A stretch of DNA of 13,497 nt from JAICIG01 sp035532215 (GCA_035532215.1 DATKRK010000148.1:1-13497); one strand, 5' to 3'. Counted from the first letter of the stretch, positions 6,950 to 13,497 are shown. Made by a program: numbers and translations. Notes: a model not told the origin generated them from the letters alone.

Positions 6950-7252
6950 TCATCCTTCCTCCTGGTCAACCGGCGTTGCGCCTGGCGGAGGATTGCCGCC
7001 CCCGGCGCGAATGTATCGCGATCGTCGCCGGGCGTATTCTTCCGGCGAGACGTCGTCTGCTTGGGTGGCGCCGCCGAAAACAGCCTCGTTGAACAAGCGC
7101 TCGAGATAAGCCCGGCACCAGCCGCAGCCGGTGCCGGCGCCGAAGCACTCGCTCAATTGGCCCGCCCGGCGCGGCCGCTCCACTCGCAGAAAGTTGAGCA
7201 CTTTCCGCTTCGTGACGTGAAAACAGAGGCAAACTTCGTCGTCGAGTTTCAT
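6950..7252 (-). CDS. Bfd-like [2Fe-2S]-binding protein
   Basis: A 100-residue protein with the BFD-like [2Fe-2S] fold. The pattern is CLC at residues 8-10 and TGCGWC at 41-46, so cysteines 8, 10, 43 and 46 are the expected cluster ligands, as in bacterioferritin-associated ferredoxin and the BFD domains of nitrite reductase. One extra cysteine at 36 lies in ECFGAGTGC. Bfd in Escherichia coli is 64 residues and releases iron from bacterioferritin; this one has an arginine- and proline-rich tail of about 35 residues after the domain. ATG 7252 is chosen because the residues upstream of it in frame fall in the neighbouring inverted repeat. No bacterioferritin gene is in the window, so the electron partner is unknown. 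The fold call is fairly sure; the specific role is not. Confidence 0.82.
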   Translation of the reverse strand: MKLDDEVCLCFHVTKRKVLNFLRVERPRRAGQLSECFGAGTGCGWCRAYLERLFNEAVFGGATQADDVSPEEYARRRSRYIRAGGGNPPPGATPVDQEEG

Positions 7253-7267
7253 GTTCGTTCGTGACCA

Positions 7268-7325
7268 GTAGGGCAGGCATTCCTGCCTGCCCATCAAGGC
7301 AGGCAGACAGGAATGTCCGCCCTAC
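7268..7325. repeat. Inverted repeat between genes (GTAGGGC type)
   Basis: The left arm GTAGGGCAGGCATTCCTG (7268-7285, continuing to 7290) and the right arm at 7299-7325, which ends GTCCGCCCTAC, are near-complementary. Read inward, both arms start GTAGGGC and then share a (A/G)GCATTCCTG-like word. It lies between the M20 peptidase stop and the Bfd-like start, where it could end transcription of the peptidase. It resembles the inverted repeat at 10502-10559. Confidence 0.7.
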
Positions 7326-7339
7326 TATGCGAGCGGCGG

Positions 7340-8575
7340 CTATTCGCCTATCGTCTCCGTGGCCGTGGCGAGCCGCAGGCCGATGCGGCAGGCCAATTCA
7401 TAGGCCCGCACGTCGAGTTGCTCTGACGTCGTATGGACGTTCTGCTGCCCGCAGCCCAGCGTGACGGTGGGGATGCCGTGGGCGGTGAGCCAGTTGGCGT
7501 CGAGGCCGCCGTTGGTGATCGCTCGCAGCGGTTCGGCGCCGGCGCGGCGGACGGCGGCTTCGGCTGCCAGCACGCAGGGCTCGTGGCTGTCGAGCCGGAA
7601 GGCCTCGTAGTCGAGCCGGCTCGTCAGCCGCACTTTGCCCGTCTGCCCCGAAACGTTCCGCACGGCGCCGGCGGCGTGCTCGAAGGCATGTTCGATGGCC
7701 GTGAGGATCTCGCGGCGAAAGGCCGGATCGTGGCTGCGGGCTTCGGCCTTGAGCAGCACGTGATCGGTGACGACGTTGGTGGCGGCGCCGCCGTGAATCA
7801 CGCCGATGTTGCTGGTGCCGTGGCGGTCGCCTTTTTTGACGTCCCCCAGCCAGCCGTGGCGTTCCAGTTCGGCGATGGCCAGGCCGGCGATCGAGATCGC
7901 GCTGATGCCGCGCTCCGGCGCTCCGCCCGCATGGCTGGCCAGCCCTGCGACCTCGATCACGATGCGATAGGCGCCCGTCGCGCCGATGGTCAGCTTTTCG
8001 GCCGGGCCGCCGTCCCAATTGAAGGCCAGCTTCGGTTTCTTGAGCAGGCTTAGCTTGGCGAAATGGGCGCCGTACAGCCCGATCTCTTCCTGGATCGGCC
8101 AGAACAAGGTCAAAGGCGGGTGCGGCAGCTTGCGGCGGACGATCTCCAGCGCCGCCGTCAGCACCACGGCGCAGCCCGCCCGATCGTCGGCGCCCAGCCC
8201 GGTTTGCTTGTCGGCCGAGTACACGAAGCGGCCTTTGAGCGTGGGCTTCGAGCCGACGCACAAGGGCACGGTGTCCATGTGGGCCATCAGCAGCCGGCGC
8301 GGGGCGCGGACCGTGCCGGGCAGCGAGCAGATCAGGTTGCCCACCTCGCCGTCGTGCGGCGTGCGGCGGTGCGTGTCGTCGGTCGAGATGGCCGAAGCCG
8401 GCACGCCCGCCTTGCGCAACTGTTTGGTGATGAACTCGACCACGCGGCCTTCCTCGCCGCTTTTGCCCGGAATGGCCATCAGCTTCAGCACGCGATCCAA
8501 GGCGGCGTCGAGATCGGGCTCGGGCGGTTGGCCGGCGGCGTCAGGTCGTTTTGTTTTCTTCGTCGCTGTCGACAT
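7340..8575 (-). CDS. M20-family metallopeptidase, PepT-like
   Basis: A 411-residue enzyme of the M20 peptidase family, most like tripeptide aminopeptidase (PepT), which removes the N-terminal residue of tripeptides in the cytoplasm using two zinc ions. All expected metal and catalytic positions are visible: H99 and D101 in MAHMDTVP, D131 in GLGADDRAG, E163 (general base) and E164 in QEEIGLYG, D188 in NWDGG, and H381 in NVHTTSEQ. The lid or dimerisation domain (about 200-310) holds ASHAGGAPERG, similar to the substrate-contacting segment in this family. ATG 8575 (MSTATKK) is preferred to the upstream in-frame start at 8686, because the extra 37 residues run through the divergent promoter region and look like non-coding sequence. 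Exact substrate is uncertain; other M20 peptidases share the same residues. No signal peptide is seen. Confidence 0.88.
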   Translation of the reverse strand: MSTATKKTKRPDAAGQPPEPDLDAALDRVLKLMAIPGKSGEEGRVVEFITKQLRKAGVPASAISTDDTHRRTPHDGEVGNLICSLPGTVRAPRRLLMAHMDTVPLCVGSKPTLKGRFVYSADKQTGLGADDRAGCAVVLTAALEIVRRKLPHPPLTLFWPIQEEIGLYGAHFAKLSLLKKPKLAFNWDGGPAEKLTIGATGAYRIVIEVAGLASHAGGAPERGISAISIAGLAIAELERHGWLGDVKKGDRHGTSNIGVIHGGAATNVVTDHVLLKAEARSHDPAFRREILTAIEHAFEHAAGAVRNVSGQTGKVRLTSRLDYEAFRLDSHEPCVLAAEAAVRRAGAEPLRAITNGGLDANWLTAHGIPTVTLGCGQQNVHTTSEQLDVRAYELACRIGLRLATATETIGE

Positions 8576-8689
8576 GGTAAGCTCGTCGGATGGTGGAGAT
8601 GGCGCCGGCCCGCTTATCGAAAGTTTATCGTATTCCACGCGCGTCGAAAACCGAACCGGTTTGCGACTTTTGGCCCTGAGGAGCAAGTC
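8576..8689. promoter_or_regulatory. Divergent promoter region with a palindrome
   Basis: These 114 bases separate the peptidase and WD40 genes, which point away from each other, so both promoters should lie here. A 6-base palindrome AAACCG-AAC-CGGTTT at 8648-8662 could be an operator, and ATCG words (TTATCG twice near 8618-8632) recur. I could not choose a convincing -35/-10 pair for either gene. Confidence 0.35.
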
Positions 8690-9834
8690 ATGCGATGCGA
8701 GTCATGCGTCCGTGGTAGCGGCGATTTTCAAGCGGCGGCGTTTTTCTGCGTAGCGTCGATTTGCGCCTGTGCGGGCAATGTTCTGCGCGCCGACGAGCCG
8801 GCGCCGGCGTGGCGCGAGCAAGTCGGCTTCTCTTTCGGCCATCGCGCGACGGAGGCCGCGTTCTCACCCGACGGCAAGACGTTGGCCATCGTCGGCGGCG
8901 ATTACGACGACACGGGGATCGTCAAACTCTTCGACGTCGCCACGCATCAAGAACGGCTCTCGCTCGACGGTCACAACGGCCAGGTCAATGCCGTGGCCTT
9001 CTCGCCCGACGGCAAGACGCTGGCGACAGGCGGCGGCGCCGGGCCGGGACTTGGCGAAATCAAACTCTGGGACATAGCAGGCGGCAAGCTGCTACTGAGT
9101 CTCAGCCCCCAGGGCGGTTACGTTCTGGCGCTGGCCTTCTCGCCCGACGGCAAGACGTTGGCCGCCGGTGCGGGGCATATCGACAACGACCGTTACTTCG
9201 GCGAGGCCGGCTTTTGGGACGTCGCCAGCGGGCAAAAGCTGCCGTTGGCTCTCGAAGGCGCCAAGGGAGAAGTCACAGCATTATCGTACGTGGCTGGCGG
9301 CAAGCAACTCGTCACCAGCGGCAGCCGGTTCGACGAGGCATCGGGCCGTAATGTCTGCGAAGTCAAGCTCTGGGACGCCGCAGACGGCGGCGAGCAAGCC
9401 GTGCTGTTCACCAGCGTCGGCCCGGACGTGGACGCCGTCTTCTTTGAAATGCGTGCGCTGGCGGTCTCGGCGGACGGGAAACGAATCGCCGGCGCCGGCC
9501 GAGACGCCAGCCAAGGCGACGACGCGGTACGCTGCGGGTGTGGGGCGTCAACCCGAGCGCCGACTGGGGCTTTCTCAGCAATGAGAAAACGCCCAAGCTC
9601 TTTTGCGCGGCGTTCTCTCGCGACGGCAAAACGCTGGCCTTCGGCGGCGTCGACGATGCGATTCATTTCTGGGACCTGACAACGAACCGCGAGCAAGCGC
9701 CGCTGGCCAGCTTCGCCGGCGCCGCCTTTTGCCTGGCTTGCTCGCCCGACGGCAAACAACTCGTTGTCGGCGGCGCCGCCATCGACGGCGAGCGCCGCCA
9801 GTCGGGTTTTGTCAAATGGTGGGCGAGGCCATAA
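8690..9834 (+). pseudogene. Secreted seven-blade WD40 protein with frameshift
   Basis: The reading frame starts at ATG 8690 after a strong GAGGAG site six bases upstream. It encodes a probable signal peptide (hydrophobic AAAFFCVASICACAG, then ADEP), then WD40-type repeats with SPDGKTLA and KLWD words. The frame is sound to about 9526 and then turns into arginine/serine-rich noise with a stop at 9677-9679, while the +2-shifted frame takes up the propeller (LRVWGVNPS, SRDGKTLAFGG, IHFWD, SPDGKQLVVGG) and ends at TAA 9832-9834. Adding one G at the GCGG of 9524-9527 restores GDDAGTLRVWG and gives 381 residues with exactly seven blades. So this is either a recent mutation or a sequencing error. 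The protein should be exported and act as a binding scaffold; partner unknown. Uncorrected, the product would be 329 residues and lack the last two blades. Confidence 0.85.
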
Positions 9835-9911
9835 AATCCAATGCCCCTCCATGTGACATACGCATTTCACCGTGACCAACTGCTGAAAAAGGGCCCTTCC
9901 GGATTTTGTGA

Positions 9912-9949
9912 TACAAGCGTTCTGTTTCTCCGCGGCCCGCGAAGATTTT
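9912..9949. repeat. Dispersed repeat, copy 1 of CGTTCTGTTTCT type
   Basis: TACAAGCGTTCTGTTTCT followed by CCGCGGCCCGCGAAGATTTT. About 38 bases match the copy at 13376-13412 with roughly five differences (shared CGTTCTGTTTCT and CCGCGAAGATTT). In one frame of the minus strand both copies read FA..-ETERL, but no larger shared frame is seen. Confidence 0.65.
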
Positions 9950-10014
9950 ATGTTGCGGGCGGGCGAACGGATCGACGCCGACATCGAAGTCCGCCAGCAC
10001 GCCCGAGAGTCTAG

Positions 10015-10125
10015 GGAACAGAAGAGGAGAGGAAGCGTACTGGCGAGACTCGGCCGTCTCGGTCTCCTTCGACACTGGCCGCCGAACCGCCCCGCAGGCC
10101 AAGTACGCTTCCTCTCCTCTGTTCC
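10015..10125. repeat. Long inverted repeat with internal hairpin
   Basis: Left arm GGAACA-GAA-GAGGAGAGG continuing AAGCGTACT (10015-10041); right arm at 10102-10125 starts AGTACGCTTCC and ends GGAACA in reverse complement. The arms match over 24 bases except for a 3-base GAA insertion in the left arm. Between the arms, CGAGAC and GTCTCG form a smaller hairpin. The whole would fold as a cruciform. Confidence 0.7.
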
Positions 10126-10501
10126 GCGGGGATCGGCGCCGAGGTCGCCGTCCGATCGAGCGTTCCGCGGCGATGAGCCGAAGATGAGCGCCAACAGCAT
10201 CCATGCCGAATTTCGCGGAGCGTGCCTACGACTTTGGTTGCGGCTGAAGGCCGCGCCGTGTACTCTTTCCGCAGATCATTGGCGTCACGGAGATTCGGGG
10301 TTGGATTTTTTTGAGGCATGACTCCGATGTCCAAAGGTCCGGAAGAAAACGGCCTCCAGCGACGGCTGCCTGAAGCGCCTGTGGCGCATCGGAGCCCCGA
10401 ACATCCCTTTGCCTTGCTTGCATCGCCGCAGAGCCTGATCGCAACGGGCCAGGGCAAGCCGAGTCATTTACCCCGTGCGGAGCGTGGTTCTCCCTTGCTC
10501 C

Positions 10502-10559
10502 GTAGCCGCGGACTTCCAGTCCGTCGCCCGCCGGGTGACGGACCGGAGGTCCATCCTAC
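10502..10559. repeat. Imperfect inverted repeat (GTAG...GTCCGTC type)
   Basis: The left arm GTAGCCGCGGACTTCCAGTC (continuing to 10525) and the reverse complement of the right arm 10537-10559 (GTAGGATGGACCTCCGGTCC) share GTAG, GGAC, TCC and GTCCGTC words, separated by an 11-base centre. The arrangement (GTAG at the outer edge, GGACNTCC word, short centre) resembles the element at 7268-7325. Confidence 0.6.
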
Positions 10560-10815
10560 AATTGCTCGCCAGCAGAGCCTGACCCCGGTGAGCACCAAGC
10601 GACGAGGATTCTATCAGGAACCAGCTTGTCCGTGCATCGCGACCTCATTTATTGCCCGGATATGCCTAACAAAACGCACGCCTCCATTTGATCTTCAGCC
10701 AGAACCGCCTACATTTTCTGCTGACGAGCGCGGTTTACAAAAGGCATTGGAAAGCTTGCGGGAAAGTGAAGTAAAAAGCAAACTCGGCCGGGCTCGAGCA
10801 ACGCCCTTGAGATAG

Positions 10816-10933
10816 CCGGGTGGCTGGCGGCAGAGCGAAGCGATGCCCCAGTTCGCCTTCGTCTTTGCGGCTGAGCCTTGACGAAACCGAGGTTCGCTGG
10901 GGCTTCGCCAAGGCTCAGCCGCCAGCCACCCGG
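10816..10933. repeat. Nested hairpin element, long copy (family 1)
   Basis: A perfect 15-base stem CCGGGTGGCTGGCGG (10816-10830) pairs with CCGCCAGCCACCCGG (10919-10933). The element shares its first 34 bases and about 35 bases at its right end with the short copy at 6378-6450, but carries about 40 extra internal bases (including TTCGCCTTCGTCTTTGCGG). It starts 10 bases after the hemA stop on the minus strand, so its stem could act as a terminator for the heme operon. Confidence 0.78.
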
Positions 10934-10943
10934 TTGGGTCGAT

Positions 10944-12218
10944 TCAGTCCTTCAACTGAAACAGCCGCTTGAGGGCGTCCAACAGTCCGTGCGGAATGCC
11001 GTGCCGAGCCTCGTCGCGCAGCGATTCCAAGGGCGGGTGCAAGAGCTTGTTGATCAGCCGGTCGAACGACTGCTGGATTTCCTGCCGGTCGCGATCGGTC
11101 AGCCCCGGCAAGCGGTTGAACAGCCGCCGCAGTTCGTCCTCCTTGGGCTGCTGCCAGCCTTGCCGCAGCCGCTTGATGATCGGGCCGGTGGCATAGTGGT
11201 TCAGCTCGGCCATGAACCGGGCCGTTTCGTCTTCGATGATCTTGAGCGCCTTGGGCAGTTCCTTGTCGCGCTCCTGGCGGTTGCGCTCGCAGGCGTCCTG
11301 CAAGTCGTCGATCGAATAGAGATACACGCCCAGGCAGTCGCCGATAGCCGGGTCGAAGTCGCGCGGGATGGCCAGATCGAGCACGAACAAGTCGCGCTGG
11401 TAGCGGGCCGGCTCGATGCGCTGGTAATCGGCCAGCGAGACGATCGGCTCGCTGGCGCCGGTCGTGCCGATCACCAGGTCGGCCGCCACGAGCGCGTCGC
11501 CGAGTTGTTCCCAAGGCACGGCGCGCCCCTGCCAGCGTTCGGCCAGCGCGCGGGCCCGCTCGAAGCTGCGGTTGACCACCGTCACGTCGCGGGCGCCTTC
11601 GTCCTGCAAATAGCGCAACGTTTCTTCGCCCATTTCGCCGGCGCCGATGACCAGCACGCGCTTGTCGTCGAATCGCTCGAAGATTTGCTTGGCGAAATCG
11701 GCCACGGCCACGCTGGGAATGCTGATCCGCTTCTCGTTGATCGAGGTTTCGCTGGCCACGCGCTTGCCCACGCGCAGTGCGGCCTGAAAGATCTGGTTCG
11801 TCAGCGGTCCGGTCGAGTGCCGGCCGAGGGCCAGATCGTAGGCCTGTTTGACCTGGCTCACGATCTGCGGTTCGCCGAGCACCATGCTGTCGAGACTGGA
11901 GGCCACCATGAACAGGTGGCGAACGGCGTCTTCGCCCGTGCGCTCGAACAGTTCGTCGAAAATGTCGTAGACGTTCAGCCCGTGAAAGCGGGCCAAAAAC
12001 TCGGCCAGATCCTGGTGCGTGGGGCCGCACTCGGGATCTTCGGCGGCGGTGTAGACTTCAACCCGGTTGCAGGTCGAGAGCAGCACCGCTTCGACCTCCG
12101 GAAAGTGCGTGCGAAAATCGTCGAGCGCCGCCTCGGCCTGCGCCGGGCTGAACGCCAGCCGTTCGCGAATCGCCACCGAAGCGTGCCGATGGCTGCAACC
12201 GAGCATTTGCAGCTTCAT
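10944..12218 (-). CDS. hemA: Glutamyl-tRNA reductase
   Basis: A 424-residue enzyme that reduces glutamyl-tRNA with NADPH to glutamate-1-semialdehyde, the first step of tetrapyrrole synthesis by the C5 pathway. The N-terminal catalytic domain starts with GCSHRHASVAIRERLAFS (7-24) and carries the nucleophile C50 in LLSTCNRVEVY; H101 (equivalent to the E. coli H99 region) precedes VASSLDSMVLGEPQI (105-119). The NADPH-binding domain has VLVIGAGEMG (188-197), then VVNRS. The long helical dimerisation domain follows (about 320-424). Length matches the family (about 420). ATG 12218 overlaps the stop of the upstream ccsA-like gene as ATGA, so no ribosome site is needed if translation is coupled. It is the last gene of the operon and is followed by the nested hairpin element. 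It indicates heme or other tetrapyrrole synthesis from glutamate. Confidence 0.96.
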   Translation of the reverse strand: MKLQMLGCSHRHASVAIRERLAFSPAQAEAALDDFRTHFPEVEAVLLSTCNRVEVYTAAEDPECGPTHQDLAEFLARFHGLNVYDIFDELFERTGEDAVRHLFMVASSLDSMVLGEPQIVSQVKQAYDLALGRHSTGPLTNQIFQAALRVGKRVASETSINEKRISIPSVAVADFAKQIFERFDDKRVLVIGAGEMGEETLRYLQDEGARDVTVVNRSFERARALAERWQGRAVPWEQLGDALVAADLVIGTTGASEPIVSLADYQRIEPARYQRDLFVLDLAIPRDFDPAIGDCLGVYLYSIDDLQDACERNRQERDKELPKALKIIEDETARFMAELNHYATGPIIKRLRQGWQQPKEDELRRLFNRLPGLTDRDRQEIQQSFDRLINKLLHPPLESLRDEARHGIPHGLLDALKRLFQLKD

Positions 12219-13189
12219 GGCAGTTTGAGGGGATGCTGGATGAAGGATGAAGAATGAAAAACGGCGGCAGCGAGCGCCGGCGAAGACTCTGCGCCCAATT
12301 CCGCGATCCGCATTCCGAGTTCCGAATTCGCCCGGCGTTTCGCGCGGGTTTGCCGCACCGGCGCGTGGCTGCTGGGCGACATCAGCCAGACGCCCATTGC
12401 GATCGCCAGGCAGACGAAGCTGGCGACGGTCAGATAGGCCACTTTGCGCCCCTGCCGGGCCGGCCGATAGAGTACACTGAACGCGGCCGCCGCCAATTGC
12501 CAGCCCAACAGCACGCCGGAGCTCCACACGACCGGGTCGTTCCACTGCACCGAGTCGGGCAAATCGTGGCGCCGATTGACCAGGTTCAACGCCATGCCCG
12601 AGAGAAAGCCGACGGCCAGCATCACCGCCGCCACGAACACGGCCCGCGTGTTGACTCGCTCCAGCCATTCGAGAGCGGGCAATTGCAAGCCCTGCATCGG
12701 CCGCAGCTTGTGCTTCAGTTGATAGCTGTGGACCAGGTGCATCAAGCCGGCGACGAACCCGACCAGCACGGTGATCACGCCCAGCAGCAGAAAAATGCCG
12801 TGAACCGCGGCCCAAACCTGCGAGGCTTGCGAGGTGGGAAACGGCTCTCGCTTGGCGAAGAATTCGGCCGCCGCGATCAAGCCGAGCACGAGCGGCAAGG
12901 CGAACAGCCCCACGGCGGTGCGCGGATGGGAAAAGGTCCAGTACACGTACATGGCGGCCAGGACCCAGGCGGCGACCAGATACCAGTCGAACTCGCTCGA
13001 CAGCGGCGCGGCCGACGTCGTCCGGGCGCGATAGGCCAGGAACAGCGTTTGCGCCAACAGCCCTGCGCCGGCAAAGGCCAGCAAGATGGCGCCGCGGACG
13101 CCGCTGCGGAAGAACAGCCGCGAAATCTCCAACGCCAAGGCCGCTATATAACTGGCGGCGAAACAGAGAATGCTGATTCCAGAGAGCAT
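12215..13189 (-). CDS. HemX/CcsA-family cytochrome c assembly-like protein
   Basis: A 324-residue membrane protein with eight predicted helices, beginning ISILCFAASYIAALALEISR and ending near VASFVCLAIAMGVWLM. The segment WAAVHGIFLLLGVITVLVGF (TM5) with LMHLVHSYQLKHK matches the central part of the HemX/YpjD/CcsA family, involved in cytochrome c or heme-linked processes; the tryptophan-rich WWD motif of true CcsA is absent, favouring HemX-like. HemX lies next to hemA in Bacillus and affects GluTR level, which agrees with the ATGA overlap here. ATG 13189 is chosen, since the in-frame upstream region (to 13276) translates the CACGGAT repeat. The last 36 residues (from SELGMRIAELG at 12325 to LKLP) look unlike the rest and come from repeat-like DNA, so the original C-terminus was probably shorter, near the QTRAKR patch. 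The family call is fairly sure; heme transport or GluTR regulation is inferred. Confidence 0.82.
   Translation of the reverse strand: MLSGISILCFAASYIAALALEISRLFFRSGVRGAILLAFAGAGLLAQTLFLAYRARTTSAAPLSSEFDWYLVAAWVLAAMYVYWTFSHPRTAVGLFALPLVLGLIAAAEFFAKREPFPTSQASQVWAAVHGIFLLLGVITVLVGFVAGLMHLVHSYQLKHKLRPMQGLQLPALEWLERVNTRAVFVAAVMLAVGFLSGMALNLVNRRHDLPDSVQWNDPVVWSSGVLLGWQLAAAAFSVLYRPARQGRKVAYLTVASFVCLAIAMGVWLMSPSSHAPVRQTRAKRRANSELGMRIAELGAESSPALAAAVFHSSSFIQHPLKLP
12218..12345. other. Repeat-like DNA inside the 3' end of the ccsA-like gene
   Basis: On the minus strand this stretch holds GAATTCGGAACTCGGAATGC (from about 12329) and, nearer hemA, a run of TTCAT/CCTTCATCC words between about 12233 and 12258. 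Such low-complexity words are typical of spacer DNA and not of membrane-protein genes. They are read as the last 36 codons of the ccsA-like gene, up to its stop overlapping hemA. Similar GGAAGTCGGAAGTCGGAA text occurs at 6907-6921 in an intergenic region. Confidence 0.5.
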
Positions 13190-13226
13190 TTTTAAGCCTG
13201 GGCGACTATCCGTCCCGGAATGACTG

Positions 13227-13263
13227 GCTAGCCACGGATGAAACACGGATCGAACACGGATAA
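13227..13263. repeat. CACGGAT-type repeat, copy B
   Basis: The sequence from 13230 reads AGCCACGGATGAAACACGG and then ATCGAACACGGATA. It is nearly the same as the left end of copy A (6197-6229) and matches the right end of copy A in reverse complement. It lies about 40 bases upstream of the ccsA-like start. Confidence 0.7.
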
Positions 13264-13316
13264 GACTTCCCGGCAAGGTATGGGAAAGTCATTTTCTCCT
13301 GGGCCCCGACTCATGG

Positions 13317-13373
13317 AACCACGGATGGCACGGATAACACGGATTTTGAATTCTCAATATCCGTGCCATCCGT
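13317..13373. repeat. CACGGAT-type inverted repeat, copy C
   Basis: ACGGATGGCACGGATA (13321-13336) is perfectly complementary to TATCCGTGCCATCCGT (13358-13373), with a 21-base centre that contains the restriction-like palindrome GAATTC. It is a tighter hairpin than copies A and B and uses a GGCACGGAT variant. Confidence 0.75.
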
Positions 13374-13375
13374 AC

Positions 13376-13412
13376 TACAAACGTTCTGTTTCTTTGTGGG
13401 CCGCGAAGATTT
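13376..13412. repeat. Dispersed repeat, copy 2 of CGTTCTGTTTCT type
   Basis: TACAAACGTTCTGTTTCT followed by TTGTGGGCCGCGAAGATTT. It matches 9912-9948 with about five differences. It begins two bases after CACGGAT copy C, so the two families may travel together or share an insertion site. Confidence 0.65.
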
Positions 13413-13471
13413 CGCCCTGAGGGTCAAGCCGGGTTTCGCGGCAGGAAATTCAAACTCAGGCTCCAGAAAGT

Positions 13472-13496
13472 CGCTTTTCGCTCCGCGAAAAAGGCG
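13472..13496. repeat. Hairpin at the window edge
   Basis: CGCTTTTCGC (13472-13481), a three-base TCC loop, then GCGAAAAAGGCG (13485-13496) forms an imperfect stem. It may continue beyond the window, so its full extent cannot be judged. Confidence 0.35.
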
Positions 13497-13497
13497 C

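Larger units (their letters stand above)
9835..10943. other. 1.1 kb gene-poor stretch full of repeats
   Basis: No convincing gene lies between the WD40 gene and hemA. Open frames up to about 165 residues exist, but they run straight through inverted repeats, lack domain features and change composition abruptly. Repeats at 9912-9949, 10015-10125, 10502-10559 and 10816-10933 cover about 320 bases of it. The rest (for instance 10130-10500 and 10560-10815) shows no structure I can name. It may contain eroded genes, but no frame keeps protein-like composition. Confidence 0.55.

Noticed and set aside
8576..8686. Longer start for the M20 peptidase
   Set aside because: The extra 37 residues run through the divergent promoter region and are not family-like.
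8063..8689. N-terminal extension of the WD40 frame
   Set aside because: It is antisense to the M20 peptidase. The ATG at 8690 has a GAGGAG site and a signal peptide right after it.
10318..10815. 165-residue plus-strand open frame in the gene-poor stretch
   Set aside because: It crosses the inverted repeat at 10502-10559, has no domain and changes composition abruptly.
10878..12257. 459-residue plus-strand frame opposite hemA
   Set aside because: Antisense shadow of hemA, whose catalytic motifs are clear.
12254..13195. 313-residue plus-strand frame opposite the ccsA-like gene
   Set aside because: Glutamine/arginine/histidine-rich antisense of a membrane protein, a typical artefact.
13227..13373. 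CRISPR array from repeated CACGGAT words
   Set aside because: Repeats are short, uneven and in both orientations, with no equal-length unique spacers and no cas genes.

Overview
This window reads as a chromosomal segment of a GC-rich planctomycete, most likely from the Pirellulales or a related order. The clues are a membrane protein with the short N-terminal hydrophobic lead common in planctomycete proteins of unknown function, a degenerate J-domain/MshEN membrane protein beside a short Hsp70, weak Shine-Dalgarno sites at most starts, and many intergenic inverted repeats, including repeats built on CACGGAT words. The taxonomic call is an inference from protein style and repeats; no rRNA or tRNA gene was seen.

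Layout. 1-323: no gene, but a nested inverted repeat. 324-908 (+): small four-helix membrane protein of unknown function. 1299-2933 (+): prfC, release factor 3. 2934-3386: no convincing gene. 3387-6048 (-): a two-gene unit with the lidless Hsp70 first and the J-like/MshEN membrane protein second, behind a plausible promoter. 6049-6487: two repeat elements. 6488-6787 (-): 99-residue basic protein. 6950-7252 (-): Bfd-like [2Fe-2S] protein. 7340-8575 (-): M20-family metallopeptidase resembling PepT. 8690-9834 (+): secreted seven-bladed WD40 propeller, divergent from the peptidase and broken by one missing base. 9835-10943: 1.1 kb gene-poor stretch with four repeat elements. 10944-13189 (-): a HemX/CcsA-like membrane protein followed by hemA with a 4-bp ATGA overlap. 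13190-13497: more repeats.

Functional links. The clearest pair is ccsA/hemX-like plus hemA, echoing the known link between glutamyl-tRNA reductase and HemX/CcsA-type membrane proteins in heme and cytochrome biogenesis. The second pair, an Hsp70 without a lid and a membrane-anchored J-like protein lacking HPD, may form a dedicated membrane-associated chaperone module. It is the best candidate here for a poorly described system. The remaining genes are housekeeping or singletons with no clear shared pathway.

The intergenic repeats are unusually dense. At least five sequence families are visible, and two genes appear touched by such DNA: the upstream in-frame extension of the ccsA-like gene is CACGGAT repeat, and its 3' end runs into repeat-like sequence. 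No CRISPR array, insertion-sequence transposase, tRNA or rRNA was found.
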